The notes under the pieces were generated by a model that saw only the letters and a list, made by a program, of their open reading frames with translations, had not been told where the DNA came from and ran no database searches. Both the position numbers and the translations under genes were made by a program. From assembly GCA_018389105.1 (NCBI GenBank), contig JACATO010001121.1, forward strand, positions 62,001-126,000: a stretch of 64,000 nucleotides of DNA, written 5' to 3'. Below, one piece after another: positions 56,813 through 64,000 of the stretch (position 1 is the stretch's first letter; the number at the start of each line of letters is the position of its first letter). The stretch comes from Nautilus pompilius (lineage: Eukaryota; Mollusca; Cephalopoda; Nautilida; Nautilidae).

Positions 56813-57112
56813 CTGTTCATTAACTGAGCAGAACGGTGGGATCCAGTGAGGGGAGGTTTGCTGATTAGCAGTGGAGGCTGGACCAGAAGGAGAACTTCCA
56901 GATGACTCTGGCAGAATGATGAGAAGACCAGAGACGACATCTCTCAGTGGGCAGGTGGAGGTGATAGGACCACGGTATCGGCACCAACCAGCCTGACGAT
57001 ACCTGCCTTCTTCCCTTGTCTCCAGAACGGAGACCGGGATGAGGAAGAGGCCGGGAAGTTTGTCTCGTGACAGTAACTTCAATTCACTTAAAAGTAACGG
57101 AAATATATTCAA
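56813..57112 (-). other. Candidate upstream exon of the 56540 gene
   Basis: A minus-strand open stretch of 100 codons ends at GAACAG/GTAAAC, a good donor. It contains LLSRDKLPGLFLIPVSVLE and RDVVSGLLIILPESSGSS. It has no ATG start in frame and may be a 5' UTR exon or part of another protein. Confidence 0.25.
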
Positions 57113-57174
57113 CGCGGCCGTGTAGCGAGATCAGAAAACGATCACGGATACAGCAGCAGATATGGATTATCATT

Positions 57175-57300
57175 AGACGAGATGTCAGGTCAGGTCAGGT
57201 CAGGTCATCAGCCAGTCTAAGTCCGGTGCTGGGCATAGGCCTCGCCAGAGTTGACGGGCAGTAATGGGCCAAACCCTGCCGCGCTGGCCCAGTTACACGA
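57175..57300 (+). repeat. AGGTC pentamer run with repeat-family tail
   Basis: Four AGGTC units (57184-57207) are followed by ATCAGCCAGTCTAAGTCCGG and GCTGGGCATAGGCCTC. A short tandem tail next to a conserved block is typical of non-LTR retrotransposon or SINE 3' ends; the body of such an element is not visible. Confidence 0.35.
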
Positions 57301-57404
57301 GATGAGGAAGGATTAAAGGTGAAAATAAGAAAAAATATTTAATTTATTAATACTCAAGGTTAGAATTGAAATTACGGTAAACAAGCATCATTTTAGACGA
57401 AGGC

Positions 57405-57977
57405 TGATAGTCGGGTACATTCAGGGATACAGAGCCCGTGACGTGACGGGAATCTAAGTCTATCAGTGGCGTGGGCTAGACTTTGAAAAAAGGGTCCGTT
57501 ATCTATAGACCTAAACTCTGATTATTGCTGCTAATAAATGATAGTCACTAGTTAATATTACTAGTGTTTACTAAATCACTACTACACACCTTTATTACCG
57601 TAAACGTAGTGAGGGTAAGGAATTAAAATTTGTTTTACTGAAATCGTCAGGTTTTCTGTCTGTCGGTTTTCATTTGAAAGATAGAAATAAAGAAATTCGG
57701 ATGTTCGACTATCAGCCGGTGAAACTTCCTGGTTCCTCCTTCACCTACCTGACTCACCTGTTGATTAGCGACCCATTTACCGACGTCGACATAACATGTT
57801 TACCTGGGTTTTGATGATCATCGATGTGTTACAAAATATCTAGTACAGGTATAAAAATGTACAGATAACGTTGTGAAGAAAGAGGTTAGATGGTGTAAGA
57901 AGGGAGGAGGAGCTGCTTTAGACACCTGAGAGCAATTGGTCAATTAATTGTTGGGTATATGTATGTTATTGTTCTCT

Positions 57978-58027
<50 letters not shown>
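57405..58027 (+). repeat. Module X, copy 2
   Basis: It is a direct copy of 55350-55945 with scattered differences (for example an extra AAAGAAAT near 57685). It ends in a long CT tract (57977-58027). Confidence 0.85.
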
Positions 58028-58030
<3 letters not shown>

Positions 58031-58438
58031 ATATATTTTGATTTTGAACATCACAAGTTGTATCTGATGTTTTCAATAAATTTACTGTCCCCTGTAATGT
58101 CTGCTTACCTGGCCGTAGACCTGATAAACTTCTGGAAATGTACAAGAAAAAAGAGATCATTCACAGTTATTTTATATTATTATTTATTATTATTATTATT
58201 ATTATTTATTATTATTATTATTTTGAGATGTAGTTATGTTAATGAATGGAAAATATTATAAGTTGTTGTGTAGATAAAAGAGAGAAAACTTGAATAATAC
58301 GGCATTTGTGAGCTGAGTTCGCTACCATGGCAACGGAGATTTTTGTCTTTTTTTGGCTGCTGGGAAATTCCTAGAAATCAAAGCGCGAAATTTCTATGAA
58401 AAGAGATGAATCCATAGATGATTTGTATCAAACCTGAC

Positions 58439-58440
<2 letters not shown>
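58028..58440 (+). repeat. Module Y, copy 1
   Basis: It begins CAATATATATTTTGATTTTG, contains CATCACAAGTTGTAT, an AATAAA, GTCTGCTTACCTGGCC, an ATT microsatellite, GAGCTGAGTTCGCTACCATG and TCCTAGAAATCAAAGCG, and ends at CAAACCTGAC. It recurs at 60240-60822 and 61637-62092. Each copy contains an ATT tract of different length. Confidence 0.85.
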
Positions 58441-58484
<44 letters not shown>

Positions 58485-58502
58485 TTAATAATAATAATAA
58501 AG
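58441..58502 (+). repeat. AAT microsatellite
   Basis: About 20 AAT units with one interruption directly follow module Y copy 1. The same position after copy 3 (62093-62160) is also an AAT tract. Confidence 0.9.
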
Positions 58503-58903
58503 AGGAGTGTAAACAGAACGGCTCTCATGTTTTACGTAAGGAGATGATATAGAATGAAATGTTTATAAATTTAAATTCCTCTATTCGAAGAAAAAGGGTT
58601 AATCGGCGATGTTCGTTCCTCCCTATTCCCTACAGGTGTCGCTAATTAGCGGTCCATCCGTTATGAGACAGGTGTACCAGTGAGGTACATCTGGATATTG
58701 ACCGACGTCTCTTCCTCTCTACCCGGAAACCTCGAAGGTTATGGAAGCCAAAATAAATCAGAAAGAAATTAAACAAATCTATTAACACAACGTTAAATTC
58801 CAAACAAAATACCAGCCAGGTGTATTTAGAAATAGACGGAGAGAGGGAGACAGGTGCGCGTGGATGAGCTGTAGGCCGATATGTAAATAACAAGGGTTCA
58901 CAT

Positions 58904-59146
58904 TTGAAAAAGGGACCAGTCAACCAGCTCCTTAAATGTCGAGAGAAACCCAGTAAAATACTACTAATTATTACTGTAATATTAGTATCATCGTTGATAA
59001 TATTATTAATTTATCAAATAATAAAACCCGATAACTTCAAAACGTCAGCCGACTATCGATACATATTTTTACCTGTCGGGCGGAAGTCATTTTATTTTAA
59101 TAGAAGAAATCATCTCCAATTTGTATCCACGGTGAACAGCTTGTAA
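58904..59146 (+). other. Open frame with a strong membrane-helix segment
   Basis: An 80-codon frame contains KILLIITVILVSSLIILLI, a convincing transmembrane helix preceded by basic residues, then a polar tail. It has no in-frame ATG at its start, so it could only be an exon of a larger gene. No splice partner was found. Confidence 0.2.
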
Positions 59147-59614
59147 AACGACCAGGTTTATTCTTAATTAACTGACCTCACCTGTTCAGTATCCAGGTAG
59201 ATATTTCAGGTGGACTTTGGACTGTTGACCATCGATGATTCACGAATATCTGAGAAGAAGAATTATGTTTCACAAAAGAGTAGATGCCGATAGAAGGGAG
59301 GGGAGACTTAACCAAGTGAAGGGGACAGGGCAGTTGTCCTCAGACACACCTGAAGCTCCTGTTGTGTGAAGAGCTCGCCGATAGATTGTGTTGACAGACG
59401 CCGAGGGGGCCGATCAGGTCTTGTTCTGGTCTCAGTGTCACCATTCCCGAATCTCTATTCGTCCGGCTCATTTCCCTCCTAAATGAGAACGGAAAACTCC
59501 CCTTTCTTTTATTTCCTTATTTAAATTAGCTCTGTATAATAGCTGGAGAGGGTCAGGTGAAAGGAAAACAAACGAAAGGCAAATACCTGGTAAATAAACA
59601 AAGGTAATTAGGAT
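59147..59614. other. Noncoding stretch between modules
   Basis: No coding or repeat family recognised. Confidence 0.4.
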
Positions 59615-60239
59615 AATATCTAGTCAGGTACATTCAGGGAGACAGACCAGACACGTGACGGGAATCGAAGTTTATCAACGACTTGGGCTAGACTTTGAAA
59701 AAAGGGTCCGCTATCTATAGACCTGAACTCTGATTATTGCTGCTAATAAATGATAGTTACTAGTTAATATTATTAGTGTTTACTAAATCACTACTACACA
59801 CCTTTATTACCGTAAACGTAGTGAGGGTAAGGAATTAAAATTTGTTTTATTCCTCTGCTGAAATCGTCAGGTTTTCTGTCTGTCGGTTTTCATTTGAAAG
59901 ATAGAAATTCGGACGTTCGACTACCAGCCGGTGAAACTTCCTGGTTCCTCCTCCACCTACCTGACTCACCTGTTGATTAGCCATACCTTTACCTACGTGG
60001 ACATAACATGTTTACCTGTGTTTTGAGGATCATCGATGTGTTACAAATATCTAGTACAGACATAAAAGAAAATACAGGTAACGTTACAGAAAGAGGTTAG
60101 ATTGGTGTAAGAAGGGAGGAGCTGTTTTAGACACCTGAGAAGCAATAGGTCCATTAATTGTTGGGGGTAATATGTATGGTTATTGTGTTTCTCTCTTCTC
60201 TCTCTCTCTCTCTCTTCTCTCTTCTCTCTCTCTCTCTCT
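59615..60239 (+). repeat. Module X, copy 3
   Basis: It begins TATCTAGTCAGGTACATTCA and follows the other two copies to the interrupted CT tract at 60188-60240. It is closer to copy 1 in most of its length. Confidence 0.85.
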
Positions 60240-60822
<583 letters not shown>

Positions 60823-60834
60823 ACGACCTGTTCT

Positions 60835-60840
60835 TATAAA
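60835..60840 (+). promoter_or_regulatory. TATA-like box for the intact LRAT-like gene
   Basis: TATAAA lies 74 bases before ATG 60914, directly after the end of module Y copy 2. The spacing fits a short 5' UTR. Confidence 0.35.
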
Positions 60841-60913
60841 TATTTATACCACTCGTGAGCTCTTCCTCCAACATATTCTCGTGTGTCGGCTGTCCTGTCA
60901 TCAGAAAACGGAT

Positions 60914-61468
60914 ATGTCTTCTGGAGAAAGTTTTGGGAGCAGCAGTCCGTACTTAGCGGGTAGAGTGGTGCAGATAGGAGAAAGGGCCATCAAGACCTAC
61001 CTACGGGAAGTGGAGCAGCTGGCGAGGACTGGGGTGTTGCCGAACCTCGACAAAAAGCTCCGGTACAACGTGTATAGGTGGAAAACTCCTACACTTCACG
61101 AGGCCATCGTTCTGCAGGCGGGAGGCTGGAGGTTCACGATCGAGGTGTACGGGAGGATGGAGGGCGACTGGCTGTACGTGATCCCGAAGACCAGAGAAGT
61201 GGTTGAGATGGATGCAGTCCAGATGAAGCTGTGCGGGACGATTGTAACGACGGCCAGGCATCTGATCGAGGAGGTGGCCGTGGGCATCTTCCGGCGGTTT
61301 GGATCTTACAGGCTGCTGACCAACAACTGCCAGGATTTCTGCAACCGGTTCCTCCGTGGGATCGGGATGACGGACTGGGCAGAAGTTATTTTAGGGGCAG
61401 CTGCCTCCGCTATTGCTGGTTTGTCCGCTATTGCAGCAGTCGGACTCTTTCTCTTCATGAAGAACTGA
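60914..61468 (+). CDS. LRAT/PLAAT-like (permuted papain-fold) protein with C-terminal membrane anchor
   Basis: ATG 60914 opens 184 residues in one exon. An N-terminal helical region is followed by YNVYRWKTPTLHEAIVLQAG (His62) and GWRFTIEV, then LLTNNCQDFCNRFLRG (Cys139), and a hydrophobic end LGAAASAIAGLSAIAAVG then LFLFMKN. The order His, strand, about 75 residues, N-C-x-x-F is that of LRAT and PLAAT/HRASLS thiol acyltransferases or phospholipases, which also often end in a membrane anchor; viral and bacterial NlpC/P60 relatives share it. Substrate cannot be told. It is GC-rich compared with the flanks and lies between modules Y copy 2 and Y copy 3. Two minus-strand paralogues lie at 55175 and 56540. 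Confidence 0.7.
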   Translation: MSSGESFGSSSPYLAGRVVQIGERAIKTYLREVEQLARTGVLPNLDKKLRYNVYRWKTPTLHEAIVLQAGGWRFTIEVYGRMEGDWLYVIPKTREVVEMDAVQMKLCGTIVTTARHLIEEVAVGIFRRFGSYRLLTNNCQDFCNRFLRGIGMTDWAEVILGAAASAIAGLSAIAAVGLFLFMKN

Positions 61469-61636
61469 GAGCCGAGTCGTCCGGCCGACTGACCCCACTC
61501 CCAGGGACGGCTCTCGTTCGTTACCGAAAATGGCCGGGGATCAGAGGCTTAAACTGTTTGTAGGTTGGTTTGGAGTCGCTTCTTATGGTGGAGGATCCTC
61601 CATCATATTCTGTTAATGTGCTATAGTTCTGTCTCT

Positions 61637-61788
61637 CTCAATATATATATATAAATATATTTGATGGTGAACATCACAAGTTGTATTTGATGCTCAATAA
61701 ATTTACTGTCGCCCTGTAATGTCTGCTTACCTGGCCGTAGACCTGATAAACTTCTGGGAATGTACAAGAAAAGAGATCATTCCCAGGC

Positions 61789-61819
<31 letters not shown>

Positions 61820-62091
61820 TATTATTATTATTATTATTATATTATTATATTATTATTATTATTATTATTATTATATTGAGAGGTAGTTATGTAACTGAAT
61901 GAAATTATTATAAGTTGTTGTAGATTAAAGAGACAAATCTTGAATAATACAGCATCTGTGAGCTGAGTTCGCTACCATGGCAACAGGGATTTTTATGTTT
62001 TTATTGGCTGAAGGGAAATTCCTAGAAATCAAAGCGAAACTTTTCTAATATAAAAGAGATGAATACATAGATGATTTGTCTCAAACCTGAC

Positions 62092-62144
<53 letters not shown>

Positions 62145-62160
62145 AATATAATAATAACAA
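61637..62160 (+). repeat. Module Y, copy 3, and AAT tract
   Basis: A direct copy of the Y module (CAATATATA to CAAACCTGAC) contains an ATT tract (61790-61875) and is followed by AAT repeats to 62160. Its AATAAA at 61696-61701 could serve as polyadenylation signal for the gene ending at 61468. Module X is absent in front of this copy; the gene occupies that position. Confidence 0.8.
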
Positions 62161-63141
62161 CAACATTGAAAGATGAATATGCCAGAAGGCGGTGGTAAGT
62201 TAACAACCCGACGGACTATCGGACGGCAGGGAATAAACGAAGAACTCGTAGAGTGGCTGCTGCTGCCGACATCTCGCGCACACGTCCACGAAGGAGCCTT
62301 CAGGCGGATTGTGCCCTCGGAGCCTTGAGAAATGTATCATAATAACCAGATATCCCATCAGAGACCGTTTCCATCCCTTCTACACCAAGAGGTGGGAGAC
62401 CTGTCCTAACCACCGCTGCTGGAGAAGTCTGGATTCAGAATGTAACTAAAACTGATGGAGCAACAAAGACGGCAGATCCAGGTGAGGTTTGCCTACCAAT
62501 TCTCCACTTCTCCATCCAATGTCCGACCAAGAAAACGAAGACCTTTGTCATTTCCCAGGGATTATTATTCGAAAGCCAACAAATGGCACCAGATTGGTGT
62601 AGAGGTAGAGTTCCTCTGATATCCCAAACCTTCCCGTCGCCCCATTTAACCCCATAACTGCCGACTTCCTGCGGCTTAAGAATAATTCCAGCGAGAAAAA
62701 TCGTTTTTCCGAAGAGATTCACGCAAACAAATCGGATCCTACTTCGGGTTTTCCCAAGCAAAGCGAAGTTTGGTTCACCGCTCGGTTCCGTTTGTCTTTT
62801 ACTGGAACCGAGTCCAACAGACGGCAGGTGCCATCAATGAGGCGACATTAACAGCTTATACCGTGAGGTACAGGTGCTTCACCGGCTGTTACACCACCGT
62901 GTGACAGACGGCACAGCCACCCGGTTCGGTCTGGGGTGGAGGGGGCCTAAGGTAAGGTGACCAGATTTTAATATCGGTAAAGCGGGACACCATTACCATG
63001 AGGTTCTTGATCAAAAATTTGGTTCATATAGAACAACAAAAAAATTCATAGAACGCTAAAATAGTATTTTTATATATTTTAATTACAACATAAGTACAAT
63101 TAACAAATTTAATAGATTTTAAAAAATATGTACAGTATTAT
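62161..63141. other. Noncoding stretch with a likely transposon terminus
   Basis: No gene is recognised. From about 62957 the phrase GGTGACCAGATTTTAATATC and GCGGGACAC resembles terminal sequence of ZBED-type hAT elements and probably marks the 3' end of the transposase remnant that follows on the minus strand. Confidence 0.4.
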
Positions 63142-63712
63142 TTATTCTTTGACATATTTCTCATTTGAGTGAATTCTTTGTAGTAGATTGCTGTCGTTGT
63201 TTAAAAGATCATAAAAATTTTCACAGGAACTGGTTAAATTATATTTCACACATAAAATAGCTTTTAAAGTCTCAACACTTAATTGTGATTTTTCTGATGT
63301 CCATACTTTATTTACCGTAGAAAAAACACGTTCAGTTGCAGCATTAGTTCCTGGTAAGGACAGTGCTTCAGTGCATTATTGTATGGAATATGATTTGCCT
63401 TAAAATGATGAAATATTTCCAACAATTTGTTCCCTATCGTGAATTTTGCTGATGCCCAAAATCTAATCTTTTCATCATCAATATATTTTTTTAATAATGA
63501 TATTTCATTAAAAAGATCATTTTAGGAAATATTACTATGTGGAAAATTTTTAGTAATATAATCAAACGATATTTGCACATCATTCCATTTAAGTTCTGGT
63601 TTCAATGTAACCCAATGAAAATGTTCAATATCATTGTAATGTACCGTCCACTCTTCTAAATAATCTATGCAGTTACTTAGACGACGGTTAATTATACATG
63701 AAGAGAACATTT
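63142..63712 (-). mobile_element. hAT transposase C-terminal remnant
   Basis: The minus strand reads the hAT dimerisation region near the 3' end: NAATERVFSTVNKVWTSE then QLSVETLKAILCVKYNL, and later SNEKYVKE before a TAA at 63144-63142. Upstream in other frames are LFNEISLLKKYIDDEKIRF and FHWVTLKPELKWNDVQISF. A stop near 63526 and a frame change near 63365 show inactivation. The element continues or decays towards the window end. Confidence 0.75.
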
Positions 63713-63937
63713 TGTACTACTTAAAACTGTTTATATGATAAATAAATAAAATATTTCAAAACTTAAAATAAATTCATTTTGTATCAACCTTATTTATAAT
63801 AAATTACTTTTTTCACAATTTTTTTTACAAACTCGAAATTTTTACGGTCTACTTATTAACTTTTATTGATGATAAAAATATGTTAAAATTGCTAAAACAA
63901 AAAATTTAAAACTAAAGAATAAATGAAGTAAATAACA

Positions 63938-64000
63938 ATTCTAAAGAGTGATAATTATTATTCTAAAGAGTGATAATTATTATTCTAAAGAGTGATAATT
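63938..64000 (+). repeat. 22-bp tandem repeat at window edge
   Basis: Three units of TCTAAAGAGTGATAATTATT(AT) run to the last base, so the array continues outside the window. Confidence 0.85.

Noticed and set aside
61001-61563. Additional frames overlapping the intact LRAT-like gene
   Set aside because: They are shadows in other frames; only the frame with the His and NC boxes and membrane anchor is protein-like.

Overview
The window looks like nuclear DNA from an invertebrate animal, most likely a mollusc. It has intron-split genes with canonical GT-AG sites, long AT-rich noncoding stretches, many microsatellites, and decayed DNA transposons of several superfamilies (hAT, Tc1, mariner, Tigger, FLYWCH-type MULE). 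It also has a lineage-expanded TRIM/B-box, STAND-ankyrin and LRAT-like repertoire. The species assignment is inference; no rRNA, tRNA or mitochondrial gene was recognised.

Layout. 1-2.5 kb is noncoding flank. 2.5-9.4 kb is a large near-perfect inverted repeat: two arms of about 2.34 kb around a 2.2 kb spacer. Each arm carries a RING-less, double B-box, propeller-type TRIM gene; the right copy has a one-base frameshift. At 10.5-12.4 kb a diverged paralogue on the + strand has RING, B-box 2, coiled coil and propeller. From 12.7 to about 18.7 kb a chain of minus-strand exons with compatible splice phases outlines an unidentified gene, partly decayed and invaded by a hAT fossil. 20.1-21.0 kb holds a Tc1 fossil. 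21-38 kb is mainly noncoding with Tigger and hAT fossils and a small relic of a STAND NTPase (26.4 kb).

38.1-49.8 kb is the most interesting locus: a five-exon + strand gene. Exons 2, 3 and 4 are symmetric phase-1 cassettes, each ending in a short motif of the form G/D-N-[L/I]-x-x-hydrophobic-hydrophobic. Exon 5 encodes a STAND-type P-loop NTPase followed by a long ankyrin array whose distal 99-bp units are almost identical. Two indels break the array. A tandem repeat full of splice-site-like sequence lies in intron 1, and a MULE fossil lies in intron 3. A mariner copy with both inverted termini follows at 50.0-51.35 kb.

53.7-62.2 kb is a repeat-rich block with three small genes that have LRAT/NlpC-P60-like (permuted papain-fold) signatures: an intact + strand copy with a C-terminal membrane anchor (60.9 kb), a minus-strand copy lacking the usual His (56.5 kb), and a broken minus-strand copy (55.2 kb). 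Repeated non-coding modules and long ATT/CT microsatellites separate them. The right edge holds the C-terminal end of another hAT transposase.

Functionally, TRIM-like ubiquitin ligases, a STAND-ankyrin receptor and PLAAT-like thiol enzymes are all family types associated with innate immunity or membrane-lipid signalling in animals. Their proximity is visible; a shared pathway is only inferred.
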